Source of the DNA: Hippopus hippopus | Lineage: Eukaryota; Mollusca; Bivalvia; Cardiida; Cardiidae | Length of the DNA stretch: 64,000 nucleotides | Assembly (NCBI GenBank): GCA_946811185.2 | Contig: OX328110.1 | Span: forward strand, 13,310,516-13,374,515 | Direction of reading: 5' to 3' | Shown here: in pieces, positions 9,831 through 20,135 of the stretch | How positions within the stretch are numbered: position 1 is the stretch's first letter | Layout: every line of letters starts with the position of its first letter | Program-made: the position numbers and the translations under genes | Notes under the pieces: generated by a model | Seen by the model: only the letters and a program-made list of their open reading frames with translations | Databases searched by the model: none | Told to the model about the DNA's origin: nothing

Positions 9831-9911
9831 GAAAGATCCCGAATATCAAAAGCACATTTGTCCGAAACAGTGGAAGAGTTATCAAAATTCAACACCAGGA
9901 GAAAATTAAAG
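9831..9911 (+). CDS. CASK: CASK exon: autoregulatory / calmodulin-binding segment
   Basis: The exon is 27 codons, phase 0 to 0, between acceptor CTGTTTACAG and donor GTAAAG. It encodes ERSRISKAHLSETVEELSKF and then NTRRKLK. The ETVEELxKFNxRRKLK pattern corresponds to the autoregulatory and calmodulin-binding helix after the CASK kinase domain (vertebrate ETVEQLRKFNARRKLK). This segment is diagnostic for CASK/CaMK-type kinases rather than other MAGUKs. The basic RRKLK run continues into the next exon. Confidence 0.94.
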
Positions 9912-9961
9912 GTAAAGACTTGTTTTTCTGAAAAAATTATCAATGATTGCCGTGTAGCAAA

Positions 9962-10130
9962 TTAACTCTTTACAACACAATGCCGACATATAACGACCCT
10001 GAAAGAGGAGGCTTTTTGAAAACATTGTGGAAAAGGAAGATATGCTGTTTACCAGCAATTTCTCCTTTTTCCACAATGTTTCCAAAGTCTGTTTCTTCAG
10101 GCTGGCCAGGACTTGTCGGTAAAGATTTAA
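9962..10130 (-). mobile_element. MITE-A copy, short
   Basis: TTAA at both ends; the core is degraded (GAAGATATGCTGTTTACCAG). Both flanking arms look like the GGTCGTTAAAACTC type, so it may be a rearranged copy. Confidence 0.75.
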
Positions 10131-10194
10131 ATATTCATTTCCAGCAAATGTTAAAATCCTACATGTTGCAATTTTGATAAACCCCTTTTGTGGT

Positions 10195-10285
10195 AGAAAA
10201 TCTCACCATATTGGACAATGTAGATTCAGGATAGGACTACACATTGTGCGCAGTCTGATATGATTTTTATGCCAGCAAGAGAACA
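10195..10285. mobile_element. MITE-B core remnant
   Basis: TTGGACAATGTAGATTCAGG ... GCGCAGTCTGATATGATTTT is a diverged MITE-B hairpin without recognisable ends. Confidence 0.5.
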
Positions 10286-10289
10286 TAGA

Positions 10290-10495
10290 ATCGGTTTTAC
10301 GACCCAGCGGAAAAAGCCTTCTGAAAACATTGTGGGAAAAGGAGAAAATTCTGGTAACCAGCATTTTCTCCTTTTCCCACAATGTTTTCTACCCTTCTAA
10401 AGTCAAGTTTCAACTTTTGAGTCCCGTTTATTTGTCGTCTGCAAATGCTTTCAATTTGGACAAGTCTAAAATTTTGTTGTTTGGTAAAGAGTTAA
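10290..10495 (-). mobile_element. MITE-A copy, left end lost
   Basis: It begins at TTTTACGACCCAGC; the core and right end (GGTAAAGAGTTAA) are intact. Confidence 0.85.
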
Positions 10496-10719
10496 CAGCT
10501 AAGGCGTATTTGAATTTCACTGTTAGTGTCAAGTGGGTGACTTTGAACAGGAAGGGAAACAATTACTTCACAAATATAATAAAGCTCTGCAGAGTTGTTT
10601 CCTTTACAACTGAATGATCGGTGGTTATTCTGTATACTGTTCTTACTGTCTTACTGTCTTACCATTCTTTGTATTTTATGTGACTGAGGCTTTGTTGACA
10701 CAGAATTTTTATCCCACAG

Positions 10720-10816
10720 GGTGTGATAATGGCTGCAGTGTCCAGTTCAAAATGGACCAGTTTTTACAACGACCCTCCACCCTTGGAGTTTAATGAAGAT
10801 GATGTTACGAGTACTG
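10720..10816 (+). CDS. CASK: CASK exon: linker between autoregulatory helix and L27
   Basis: The exon enters in phase 0 and leaves in phase 1 (97 bases), between acceptor ATCCCACAG and donor GTGAGT. It encodes GVIMAAVSSSKWTSFYNDPP and then an acidic stretch (LEFNEDDVTST). Vertebrate CASK has [20 protein letters not shown] and an acidic stretch at the same place. The last base pairs with the first two of the next exon to make Gly. Confidence 0.92.
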
Positions 10817-10862
10817 GTGAGTTTGTTTATTGGGCATTTTTTAGTCTAGAAATACTTATCTC

Positions 10863-11083
10863 TTAACCCCATAGCAAAAATATAGTCTTTTCCAAATTGA
10901 AAGCATCTGCAGAAGACAATTCAAATGTTGTGCAAATGATGGAATTTGTCTTTGATAGGGTAGAAAACATTGTGGAAAAAGGAGAAAATGCTGGTTACCA
11001 GCATATTCTCCTTTTCCTACAATGTTTTCGAAAGGCTTCTTCCTCAGAGTCGTTGACACTTAGGATTGTGTGATAAAGAGTAC
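10863..11083 (+). mobile_element. MITE-A copy
   Basis: Full-length copy starting 46 bases after the CASK donor at 10817; the right end GATAAAGAGTA is degraded. Confidence 0.85.
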
Positions 11084-11290
11084 ATTTTAGACTCTTCCAA
11101 AATCATAACATCTGCAGATGACAAATAGAAAATTGGCAGAGATGAGCTTAAGTTCTCTGATAGGATAGAAAACATTGTGGGAGAAGTAGAAAATGCTCTT
11201 TGTCCAGTATTTTCTCCTTTTCCCACATTGCTTCCCAAAGCTGTCTGGCATGGCGTTATTCAAGCTGGTATTGTGTGGTAAAAGGTTGAA
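11082..11290 (+). mobile_element. MITE-A copy, left TIR lost
   Basis: Starts in the arm at ATTTTAGACTCTTCC and ends GTGTGGTAAAAGGTTGA. Confidence 0.75.
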
Positions 11291-11338
11291 AAAAATACAT
11301 TTCTCGCAAATACCATAATTCAGAACATTAGTTTCTCT

Positions 11339-11580
11339 TCAATCTTTACCAGACAATGAGAATTGTAAACTTGTTGGTGTCGAAAGTATTTGCAGATGAT
11401 GATTTATTCCTTTACCAAACAACCAAATTTCAGACTCCATCAAATTGAAAGCATTTGCTGACAACAGGTTCAGTGGAGCTCAAAAGATGATTTTTGTCAT
11501 TGAAGAGGTAGAAAACACTTTGGGAAAAGGAGAAAATTCTGGTTTCCGGCTTTCTTTGTAAATGCCTTCCTCTTTAGGAC
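11339..11580 (+). mobile_element. MITE-A fragments
   Basis: A left-arm fragment (11339-11405) is followed by a copy truncated after its core (11405-11580). Confidence 0.65.
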
Positions 11581-12668
11581 TGTTTGCAGACAACAAAATA
11601 AATGTGAATAAAATTTGGTTTTGGAAAGGTACATGTAGAAAACATTAAGGGAAAAAGGAAAGAATTCTGGTTAATGCTGGTTCAGTGTTCAATCTAGCTT
11701 TGCTTGTTGGGGGCCCAGCGGGCCCACAGACTTTGAGATAGGGGGTCATTTGGGAAAATTGTGGTCCATATATATGACGAATTATGTTAAAAATATATAA
11801 AAATATTATAATATTAATTGAATGTTAACCCTTTAACAAGTGTATTGTCATTCATGTATCCATGAGTGCTCCGCTAATAAAAGGGCAACACTGTAGAAAT
11901 TATCTTTGTTATTGATGAAACCTTATTTTCGCCATTAAGTTTAATGAAATGACGAAATATGTCTCAGTGGTAGACTTTCAAAAATTCTGACATCTTACAT
12001 CTGGTATTTGTCTTCTTCATCAATCACTCAAACTACAGTTTATAATTCTAATAATCTCGTCATACAGACCAATTTTCTACCGATCGTCCGAAACTTGAAT
12101 GGCTGTAAGACATTTTGGTTGAAACTCACGTTTCTGTGGGGTTTCATTATCGTCGCTGTTAAAAAAACTGGGTTAGGCACTGGCCCAATTGTGCTTTTGG
12201 AAGTAGTATTTTCAATGGCTTTTGCATTTTTCGCCCCATTTAGGCTTCCAAAACACTCAGAAATTCGCTTCATTGTGATGTTGAATGATCAATGGAAGCT
12301 AAAAAATTTGTAACCAAACTGGTACCTGTTGTATCTTGAGTAACTGACCGCTACAAAGATCGATAGCAGGATACCAGTTTGATCCCTAACCATAACATCA
12401 GTTGGGTAATCGATGAATTCTTACTGGAAAGCCCAGTATTGTGTTTATGTTTATTTTGTGGAAAGAGCACAAACAGACGGAAACGATCCTTATTAGCGGA
12501 ATGGCTTTTTTTAGATCGAGTGCGGCCAAAGGGCCCAGGATTAGTTTAGAATTGTGCCATCGGGGACCTATAGGGGCCCCTATGGCGCGCTCTAGATTGA
12601 ACACTGCTGGCTTTCAAGTGCTTTCTTCCATAGGGTTATAACACATGGGATTATGTTTAAGAGAGTTA
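11581..12668 (+). mobile_element. MITE-A copy interrupted by hAT-like element
   Basis: The left arm TTTGCAGACAACAAAATAAA runs to a degraded core ending AATGCTGGTT. The right arm resumes at CTGGCTTTCAAG and ends GAGAGTTAA at 12668. Confidence 0.72.
11680..12609. mobile_element. hAT-like element, non-autonomous
   Basis: A ~930-bp insert with inverted ends AGTGTTCAATCTAG and CTAGATTGAACACT. The flanking 8-mers GCTGGTTC and GCTGGCTT match at 6 of 8 positions, compatible with an old hAT-size duplication. Subterminal G/C-rich blocks (GGGCCCAGCGGGCCC; GGGGCCCCTATGGCGCGC) are present. The internal reading frames resemble no transposase I know; classification is tentative. Confidence 0.55.
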
Positions 12669-12703
12669 AATGCGGATCATAATTTTGGTCTGATTTGTTC
12701 TTG

Positions 12704-13128
12704 AAACTCTTTACCAGACAACATGATTTTAGAATTATCAAAATTGAAAGCATTTCCAAAATAATGTGACTCAAAAATTTAAATTTGGTTTTGGAAAGGT
12801 CGAAAAACATTAACTGTTTACCAAACAGCAAAAATTAGACTCAAATCAAGTGAAAGCATTTGCAGGAGAGAAATTAAATGTAGCTCAAATAAAGATTTCT
12901 GTCTTTGATAGGATAAATAACATCATGGGAAAGCATTTCCTCCTTTTCCCATAATGTTTTCAATAGCCCCCGCTTTCAGGGTCATTAAAACTCGGGACTG
13001 TTTAGTTAAAGTTTACCATAACAGAAAAGGAGAAAATGCTGGTTACCAGCATTTTCTCCTTTTCTGTATTTTCTAAAGCTTTCTCCCATAAGTTTGTTAT
13101 AGGTTGGGATTTTTTCGCATAGGGTCAA
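12704..13128 (+). mobile_element. MITE-A copy split by MITE-A
   Basis: Left arm 12704-12812, interrupted at TTAA by 12810-13009. The core and right arm resume at 13010 (CAGAAAAGGAGAAAATGCTG) and decay at 13128. Confidence 0.82.
12810..13009 (+). mobile_element. MITE-A copy nested in MITE-A, core deleted
   Basis: TTAA at both ends; half of the core palindrome is missing (CATGGGAAAGCATTTCCTCC). Confidence 0.85.
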
Positions 13129-13129
13129 A

Positions 13130-13490
13130 ACACTGGAACCAACTTAACTTGTTTTTGCAGTGTAGATCAAAATCATAACATCTATCATGTTGATCTGTCA
13201 CATAATCTGGAAAAAACAATGTTGAAATGGCAATATTTGGGCTGTTCATGACATTTTTGAAGCACATTTTGTTTTCAAACTTCTCATCACAAAAAAATTG
13301 TCATATATGATGGGTAACATAATATTTACCTTTAACTATTAGAACATATGATCAAGTGGTAAGGAGTAAAACATTCTTGAAATAGAAATGCCAGAAAACA
13401 CCCACTTCACATCACCTAAGTAGTTTAATTTTAGTTAAGTTTGTGCATGCACATGATTTAAGATAGGCATTTTAATTATTCTTCCTTGTA
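13130..13490. other. CASK intron, no recognised feature
   Basis: AT-rich stretch up to the acceptor at 13491; nothing supported. Confidence 0.45.
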
Positions 13491-13492
13491 AG

Positions 13493-13614
13493 GAGCAGTG
13501 TCCCAGGTGCTCGACTCGTTGGAGGAGATCACATGCTTGACAGATTGTTCGACCACAGAGGTGGAGTTTATACAAGAGGTGCTAGAAGATACACGCTTAC
13601 ACAATTTACTAAAT
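13493..13614 (+). CDS. CASK: CASK exon: first L27 domain (N-terminal part)
   Basis: The exon enters in phase 1 and leaves in phase 0 (122 bases), between a TTCCTTGTAAG acceptor and donor GTAAGT. It encodes AVSQVLDSLEEITCLTDCS followed by TTEVEFIQEVLEDTRLHNLLN. The AVSQVLDSLEEI and LTDCS blocks are near-identical to the CASK L27 domain, which binds SAP97/Dlg and Veli/Lin-7 family partners through L27 pairing. The next expected exon (LYDKI-like) was not found, so the following intron reaches at least the window end. Confidence 0.93.
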
Positions 13615-13905
13615 GTAAGTTGGTGTTTTATATGTTTATTTAAGATCTCCGCTCTGTAACCTAGGTGTGAAACATTGTTATAGGCTTTAAATTTTTACCA
13701 AACAAAAAAATTTTAGACATCAAAAATTGAAAGCATTTGCAGACCACAGTTTAATTGTAGCTAAAATGATGATAATTGTTTGTTGAAATGTGAAAAACCT
13801 TGCAAGGAAAAGAGGAAAATGCTGGTTACCAGTAATTTCTTCTTTTCCCACAAGGTTTTCAAAAGGTTATTTTCTCAGGTAGTTAAAACTGTGGATTGTG
13901 TTGTA

Positions 13906-15185
13906 CGAGGGGTGATCAGAAAGAACGTGGACCAGTGCCTGTATTGGAATACTGTTGTAAAAAACAACTTGGAATGTCTACTTTTTTTTTAAAATAACCT
14001 CCTTTGAATTCTATGCACTTATTTATTCTTGATTCCCATGCGCGAAACGCGAGCGCGTCACGTGACATTACTCTTAAGGACCCGGTCTTAGTGAGGGTTA
14101 GTTCCTCTCTGCTCCCGTAGTGCGTGCCATGTAGAGAATCTTTCAAAACAGGAACTAGGGGTCAGGACTGAATTATATGGAGGGATGGCTAGTGTTTCTG
14201 TGTTAGTTTTTTCAGCGTTTTCTGTTCAAGTGTGGCTTTGTGAGCTTGGGCGTTATCTTGGTGTAAAGTGACATCACTCCGCAGGACTTCTGGCTGCCTT
14301 TTTCGTATGGTGTTTGTGAAATTTCTTTGAATAATATGGCCATGAAAGTCAGCATTGACTGTAGTATGTATAGATATGACCTGATTAAGAAATAAAAAGG
14401 AGAATAGAAAAATATGATGCACATAACTTTACCAACTGAATTAGAAAGTTTGGCTTTATCGGCGGAAGGCGGTGTTAAATCTTTCTGTACACTGCTTTAT
14501 TGTTTAGTTTCAGTCTCGTTAAAGTGTACCTATGTTTCATCGCATGTTACAATACGATCAGTAAAGTTTGACCCCTCTACCCTAATGTGTTCTGAAATTT
14601 CTTAACAGACTTCGACCCTGACCCCCATTGCCTCGGGCGTCAATAGTTGAGGTACCCACCTTCCACATTCCAAGATTGTCTCTCAAAATCTACTTGGCAC
14701 TTTTATATGAAATGCTATATATGTCAGCTATTTTCCTCACAGTATTTCGGCGATCTTGTTTTACATGCTGCTCTACATCCATGATGATTTTGTCTATGAC
14801 TGATGTTGATGGACGGCCAGATTTAGGGTCATCTTTAAAAGTGTCGCACTCATGTCTAAATCGGTCCGATCCATTTACGAATATCAGATTTCTTGAGTGC
14901 AGAGTTCCCATAATCTCTTTCTAAATTTGTTTTGATTTCTGATAAATACTTTCCAAATTTGAAGTAAAACTTTATGATTACTCTCTGCTCAAACATTTTG
15001 GACCACTAATGCAGTATATGACGTCATTAAAATGACGTCACACTTTACCTACGTGAAAAAGATGACATTTGAAAGCTTAAGTCGGTTATCAGATAATTAA
15101 TGCTCATCTTTGCAATTTTTCATAATCCTACGTGAGGTAGTTTTCAAAATAACGAGGTTGTCCACGATCTTTATGATCACCCCTC
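13906..15185 (-). mobile_element. mariner-family transposon, inactive
   Basis: A 1,280-bp element flanked by TA (13904-13905 and 15186-15187). Ends CGAGGGGTGATCAGAAAGAA and, inverted, GAGGGGTGATCATAAAGATC are ~26-bp terminal inverted repeats of the mariner type. The size matches mariners (~1.3 kb). The transposase is on the minus strand and broken; see the pseudogene entry. Confidence 0.92.
14189..14911 (-). pseudogene. mariner transposase, degenerate
   Basis: Minus-strand pieces of a mariner transposase in order. At 14690-14911 there is an N-terminal helix-turn-helix region with DDPKSGRPSTS and KQDRRNTVRKIADIYSIS. Near 14530-14570 is the catalytic signature TCDET-stop-VHF, where families have GDETWVH, so the Trp codon is now TAG. 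At 14189-14422 is the second-aspartate block LHQDNAQAHK (family HxDNAxxH). Frameshifts separate the pieces. The element can neither make an intact transposase nor be revived by one change. Confidence 0.88.
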
Positions 15186-15449
15186 TAAAGAGTTAAAGGG
15201 ACATATTAAGTTATGTCCATTGTTGTCCATCCATCTGCTAGCAATTCATGTCCACTCTCTATTTATTTAACCCATTGACTGATTTTGAAATTATTTCAAA
15301 CATGTGGGTACCTTGATGATATGGCATTTACAGCATAAGTTTCAGATGCAAGGCTCCAAGGTCAAGCTCACAACAGGAGGCCAAAGGTGACACATGCTTG
15401 ATTGCTTCCTTTTGGCATGTATCGCCCTGCGTTGCAAAGGTCTTGTATT

Positions 15450-15487
15450 TATCTACCAAACCATGAAATTTTAGACTTGTCAATTTT
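15450..15487 (+). mobile_element. MITE-A left-arm fragment
   Basis: CTACCAAACCATGAAATTTT plus AGACTTGTC, cut by the HINE that follows. Confidence 0.5.
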
Positions 15488-15830
15488 TAGCTCACCTGAG
15501 CACGAAGTGCTCCAGGTAAGCTTTTGTGATCGTGCTGTGACTGTCATGCATCGTCCGTCTTGTGTCTTCCGTCATGTGTCTTCCATCAACTGTCATCAAT
15601 TTTTACCTTGTGTACACTCTAGGGCCCACATTTTCAGTCTGATACTCATGAAACTTGGTCAGAATGCTTGTCTTGATGATAGTAGTTCCAAAGTGGTTCC
15701 TGTTGAGTCAAAAACTCGGTCACTAGGTTAAATTATAGAAAAACCGTGTGTACACTCTAGAGGCCACATTTTTAGTCCATACTCTTGGAAGTTGGTCAGA
15801 ATGTTTGTCTTGATGGTATCTTGAAACACT
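15488..15830 (+). mobile_element. HINE/pearl-like element, 5' part
   Basis: Starts AGCTCACCTGAGCACGAAGT with its subterminal hairpin to GTAAGCTTTTGTGATCG. Two ~140-bp core units follow (GTGTACACTCTAG ... GAAACTTGGTCAGAATG). The 3' end is missing. Same family as 45326-46430. Confidence 0.75.
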
Positions 15831-15831
15831 T

Positions 15832-15950
15832 AACTCTTATGCAGAAAATGGCAACCAATTTAACCACCTTTTGCTGATGCCATAGATTAAGATCAGACTG
15901 CATTGAATGTGCATTCTGATCTCTGATCAACACCAACGAATACCTGATAT
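15832..15950. mobile_element. MITE-B remnant
   Basis: TTAACTCTTATGCAG end and core AAGATCAGACTGCATTGAAT ... TTCTGATCTCTGATC; the other end is lost. Confidence 0.6.
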
Positions 15951-16480
15951 ATAAAAAATAAACAAAATTATACTCACTGGAACTGAATTTTTAGATAGTG
16001 AGAAAAGTATTATAAACCGTATTTAATAGGCAGCAATAGATAAAGATACATATTTACAGTTAGGAAAGAAAAACACTGTTAAAACCAGAATGTGTGTAGA
16101 ATGGTTCAGCTGTGTAAACATAGATAAATTAATATATATGGTGTAAGGGATAGAAAAAGTCAAGGGATTTGTCATCATATAAAATGGGAAAAGTCAGCGG
16201 GGATTGCTTTGAAGGCCTCAAAAACATGAAATGCATTTTCTGTCCTTTGTAATCTTTGCAACCTTGCAGCCATCAGGGGAAGCATTTTGCATGAAAATAC
16301 AATTATGGTTACAGTTTCATAAAATAAGGATGAAATTGGTGAAAAACTGCCTGAAAACAAGTATAAATGTATCTTCAATTATTAGTTCGCAAGACTGGGT
16401 AGTGGTATTTGGACTAGTAAATGGTTATAATGGATATGTTCAGATTATGAAATGATTCTGAACCCAAGTATAGAAATTTC
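15951..16480. other. Intron, no firm feature
   Basis: AT-rich. The piece TCAGCTGTGTAAACATAGAT recurs near 44325 as TCAGCTGTGTATACATAGAT, so part may be an unnamed dispersed repeat. Confidence 0.4.
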
Positions 16481-16504
16481 TTTCTGATCTTGGATGGGAT
16501 ATGG

Positions 16505-16580
16505 GGCATTATAGGACACTCAGGATCACATTTTGTGCAGTCTGATCTTGATATGCTCTGTCAGTGAATGTTATAGGAAC
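16505..16580. mobile_element. MITE-B core remnant
   Basis: CATTTTGTGCAGTCTGATCT plus TGATATGCTCTGTC is one arm of the MITE-B hairpin. Confidence 0.45.
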
Positions 16581-16592
16581 ATGCTATGAACA

Positions 16593-16775
16593 TTAACTCT
16601 TTACTAAACGATAAAACTTTGGACTCAAATGATGATATCTGTCTGTAATAGGATAAAAAACTTTATGGGAAAAGGAGAAAATGCTGGTTACTAGCATTTT
16701 CTCCTTTTCCCACTATGTTTTCATAAGCCTTCTTTTCCGGGCTGTTAAAACTTGGGATTGTGTGGTAAGGGGTAA
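16593..16775 (+). mobile_element. MITE-A copy, internally deleted
   Basis: Left TIR, shortened arm, intact core, right end GTGTGGTAAGGGGTAA. Confidence 0.83.
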
Positions 16776-16859
16776 GAAGTAAGGAAGTGAATTTACTTCA
16801 TTACCAGACAAAAAAAAACTGTCCACATTAACCCATTACCATCCAACAAAAGGTTAGTT

Positions 16860-16990
16860 TAAGTCATGGTGACAGCTCACCTATTCATCTGTTTCCTGGG
16901 TTTTATCAGTAGTATGCAGAGATTCAAAAGTGCTCTACCAGAAGACACCAGGCTCCACCCCCATTCCTCCACCCCTTAAATACTTGGGGC
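16860..16990 (-). mobile_element. SINE-2 fragment
   Basis: Reverse-strand SINE-2 3' part (GTGACAGCTCACCTATTCAT, CCTGGGTTTTATCAGTA). Confidence 0.55.
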
Positions 16991-17088
16991 TTTGGATGAT
17001 GATTCAACCAAGGGCTCAGAATTTCTTGATCCTACACTGCAATTACCGAACCAGGGATAGTTGAAAATTAGAACTGGATAAGTTGTGT

Positions 17089-17315
17089 GTAACTCTTTAC
17101 CAAACGACAAAATTCTAGACTTGTCCAAATTGAGAGTTTGCAGACGACAAATCAAATGTTACTCGAAACATGTAATTTGTCCTTTGAAGGGTAGAAAACA
17201 TTCTGGGGAGAGGAGAAAATGCTGGTTCCTAACATATCCTCCTTTTTCTGACAATGTTTCAAAATCTTGCTTACTAAGGGTCATGAAAAGTAGAGATTTT
17301 TTGGTAACGGGTTAA
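17089..17315 (+). mobile_element. MITE-A copy
   Basis: Full length; one core arm diverged (TGGTTCCTAACATATCCTCC). Confidence 0.85.
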
Positions 17316-17323
17316 AGATGAGG

Positions 17324-17552
17324 TTAACCCTTTACTACACGGCAAACTTTAAGACCTATCCGAATTGAAAGCATTTGCAGACGACAATTTCATAGTGGCT
17401 CAAATGACGCAACTTTTCTTTGATAGGGTAGAAAACTTTGTGGGAAAAGGAGAAAATGCTGGTTACCAGCATTTTCTCCTTTTCCCACAATGTTTTCAAA
17501 AGGCCTCTTCTTCAGGGGCGTTAAAAGGCGTCATTGTATGGTAAAGGGTTAA
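17324..17552 (+). mobile_element. MITE-A copy
   Basis: Complete, TTAA at both ends, perfect core, 8 bases from the previous copy. Confidence 0.92.
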
Positions 17553-17556
17553 CGGT

Positions 17557-17792
17557 CTAACCCTTTACCATAGAATCCCGAGTTTTAACGAAGCTAACAA
17601 AGAAGGCTTTTGAAAACATGAAGGGGGGGGGAGGAGAAAATGCTGGTAACCAGCATTTTCTCCTTTTCTCACTATGTTTTCTACCCCATCAAAAAAAAAA
17701 AAAGCCATCATTCCAGCCACATTTAAATTGCTGTCTGCAAATGCTTTGAATTTGGGCTAGTCCAAAAATTTTGTTGTTGGGTAAAGAGTTAA
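17557..17792 (-). mobile_element. MITE-A copy
   Basis: Full length with a G-rich expansion (AAGGGGGGGGGAGGAG) in the left core arm and an A-tract in the right arm. Confidence 0.88.
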
Positions 17793-17826
17793 AAAGTATA
17801 TATATAAAAAGGCCAGACAGGTTTTT

Positions 17827-18030
17827 AACCCAAGAAGCACCAAATACGGGCACATGTAAACCCTACAGACGTTTTCAGTGTGGAAAAAGAACCCATATAA
17901 TTGCAGTTTCAAGGTTGCTTTTGTCAGGAATATCACAGCAAAGTGTAGATCAAAGATCAGACTGCACATTTTGTGTAGTCTCATCTTGACCTACTCTGGC
18001 CATAAAAGCAAAATATTCATGAAAGGCCAA
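17827..18030 (+). mobile_element. MITE-B copy (B2 subtype)
   Basis: TTAACCCAAGAAGCACCAAA ... ACGTTTTCAGTGTGGAA arm, core GATCAGACTGCACATTTTGT, right end GAAAGGCCAATTAA abutting the next MITE-A. Confidence 0.78.
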
Positions 18031-18254
18031 TTAACTCCTTACCAAATGACAACATTTTAAACTCAACCAAATTGGAAGCATTTGCAGATGACAGATTAAA
18101 TGTAGCTTAACGGATGATTTTTCTCTTTGAAAGGGAAGAAAACATTGTGGAAAAAGGAGAAAATGCTGGTTACCAGCATTTTCTCCTTTTTCCACAATGT
18201 TTTCAAAAGGCTTCTTTCTCTGGGTCGTTAAAATACGGGGTTGTTAGGAGGGTT
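18031..18254 (+). mobile_element. MITE-A copy
   Basis: Full-length core and arms; the right terminal repeat is degraded (GTTGTTAGGAGGG). Confidence 0.85.
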
Positions 18255-18455
18255 TACCACACCATGTTTTTAAACTGGTCCAAATTGAAAGCGTTTGCAG
18301 ACGACAAATTACATGTGGTTCAAATGATTGGATTTTCGAAAAGGTAAGAAAACATTGTGGGAAAAGGAGAAAATGTTGGTTACCAGTGTTTTCCATGTTT
18401 TCAAAAGCTTTTTTTCTTCAGGGTCGTTAAAACTTGGGATTGTGTGGTAACGGGC
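18252..18455 (+). mobile_element. MITE-A copy, core damaged
   Basis: The right half of the palindrome is largely deleted (TACCAGTGTTTTCCATGTTT). Confidence 0.82.
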
Positions 18456-18625
18456 TGTTTGTTAAATGTAGAAGTACCTAATATATTCTCCCCAAAAAGA
18501 CATTTGAGGGTAATAGAAAGGAAATTGAGAGAGAAATTTATAATCTTGTTTCATGCTTGAGCTAAATTTTCGAAGTATCTTGTACCATAGCTCCAGATTC
18601 TTAAGCCATGAGAAATATCTCATCC

Positions 18626-18775
18626 AAACCCTATGTTGTGGGTACTCATTAGAATCGTCTCGATGAGATGATTCTAATGAGTACCCATAACATAGGGTTT
18701 AGTGGAGAACAGATTAATATTTTCAATTTTGAAATCAAAATCACTCCCTCTATCTGGAGCTCTGATCTTCTGAAA
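18626..18775. repeat. Element N copy 1: perfect-hairpin repeat
   Basis: Inverted arms of ~36 bp (AAACCCTATGTTGTGGGTAC ... GTACCCATAACATAGGGTTT, 18626-18700) meet at TCTCGATGAGA. The flank ATCACTCCC...ATCTGGAGCTCTG is shared with the copy at 51917-52045. Confidence 0.75.
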
Positions 18776-18839
18776 TAAACTTGTAAAATTCTCAGAATTT
18801 CAGAAATTGTTTATGGCCAAAAGTGTTAATGCAGAGGTA

Positions 18840-18965
18840 CCTTATATACTATTTGCAAAAAAGGCATTGGATGGTAATAGAATGGAAGTTAAGATATTTA
18901 TAATCATATTTCATGCCTGAGTAAACATTTTTAAGTAACTTCTGATTATGCTCGTAAAGTTCTTA
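18840..18965 (+). repeat. Diverged direct repeat of 18455-18600
   Basis: Both carry GTACCT(A/T)ATATA...AAAAAGNCATT...GGTAATAGAA.GGAA and ATTTATAATC.T.TTTCATGC. It is probably the arm of a larger unnamed element around N. Confidence 0.5.
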
Positions 18966-19254
18966 GAATTTTCAGAAATTGTAAACTGCATGGATGCATG
19001 TTATGTTTTGTGTGTATATTAAATCAGGAGACATTAAAATTTTAAGCTCAGATGTTGAAATTCTTAAGCCATTTGGCCAGAGTAACTAAGATGTTTTAGA
19101 CAGTGTTGATCAGGATCAGGCTTGTGTTTTGGGGATAAAAAATTGAAATTTTTGTAGACACCAGTTACATGGGTATGCCCTTGAGTACGGCATATCCGAG
19201 TCTTACTTTTGGAAAGGTTAAGCACAGACAGACATGAGTGAGTGAGCTGTCATT

Positions 19255-19623
19255 TTGATGTGACTTCCAGCAAAGTAAACAATGTATGTGTTAAAATGCA
19301 GTTTAATTGAAATAATGTCATTTAAAAGTATGGAAATTATTGTGAAGATGACAATCTGTTATTGTACAGTTGGTTCAAGTGTTAATTGTGGGCAGAAAAA
19401 AGAATTTCGAAAGTAGGTCAAAAGTTGCCATGTAGCTGTATCTTTTGTTTACTTTTCACCAGGTTTTGAATTAAATTTTTGGCCAGCAACTAATACTTGA
19501 ACCGACAGTACAATAACAGACTGTAACTCCACAATAATGTTCTTACTTTAAACAGTGTGATTTTGAATTTAAATGCATTTTAACTCCAGCATTGTTTACT
19601 TTTGGCAGCTATTGGGGCTTTAA
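19255..19623 (+). mobile_element. MITE-D copy 2, uninterrupted
   Basis: Matches copy 1 (AAAGTATGGAAATTATTGTG; GTAGGTCAAAAGTTGCCATG; right end TTTGGCAGCTATTGGGGCTT then TAA). It carries a single TTAA where copy 1 has a MITE-A. Confidence 0.78.
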
Positions 19624-19648
19624 CTACTGTTGATAGCAGTGGCAAACG

Positions 19649-20135
19649 CCTTACCAAGCAAAACCATGTAATAAGGACTGAAGTACCGGTAAGATAAGTT
19701 TTTGCAAACACTTTGAGAAAAGGAAAAACTGCTGGTAACTGGTATTTTCTCCAATTTCCACAATGTTCTCTGCTCATTTAAAGACAATTCCAATCATTTT
19801 TGTAGCATCTAACATATGGCTTGCAACACGCGAAAAGGGGCATTCGGACATTGGCGTAAAGTGTCGTCTCGGATCAGCCTGCGCAGTCCACACAGGCTAA
19901 TCCGAGACGGCACTTTACAACTACATTAGATTTTGCGCTACAGTAGACTTGTGCAAAACAGAAAATTACGTAGAAACGGAAAGTGTCGTTTCAGATTAGC
20001 CTGCGCGGACTGCGCAGGCTGATCCGAGACGACACTTTACGCAGATGGCCGAATGCCCCTTTTTGCGTGTTGCAGGCCATATTATCTGCAAATTCTTTCA
20101 ATATTAACAAGTCGAACTTCTTGTCATCTGGTTAA
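19649..20135 (-). mobile_element. MITE-A copy interrupted by MITE-F
   Basis: Degraded left arm and core (AACTGCTGGTAACTGGTA). The right arm breaks at AACATATGG and resumes at TATCTGCAAATTCTTTCAAT. Confidence 0.72.
19813..20082. mobile_element. MITE-F copy 1
   Basis: A 270-bp element with long inverted ends ATATGGCTTGCAACACGCGA / reverse of TTGCGTGTTGCAGGCCATAT. Two internal hairpins are built on GATCAGCCTGCGCAGTCC and its partner CACAGGCTAATCCGAGAC. Confidence 0.88.

Larger units (their letters stand above)
13687..15196 (+). mobile_element. MITE-A copy interrupted by mariner
   Basis: The left arm and core are normal. The right terminal repeat is split within GTGTTGTA|AAGAGTTAA by a mariner at 13906-15185, with the TA duplicated. 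Confidence 0.9.

Noticed and set aside
12008..12313. 101-residue frame in the hAT-like element
   Set aside because: Overlapped by an antisense frame of similar length; no transposase motif seen.
18626..18700. Rho-independent terminator or microRNA precursor
   Set aside because: A perfect hairpin present at two loci with shared flanks is better explained as a repeat; a microRNA claim would need small-RNA reads.
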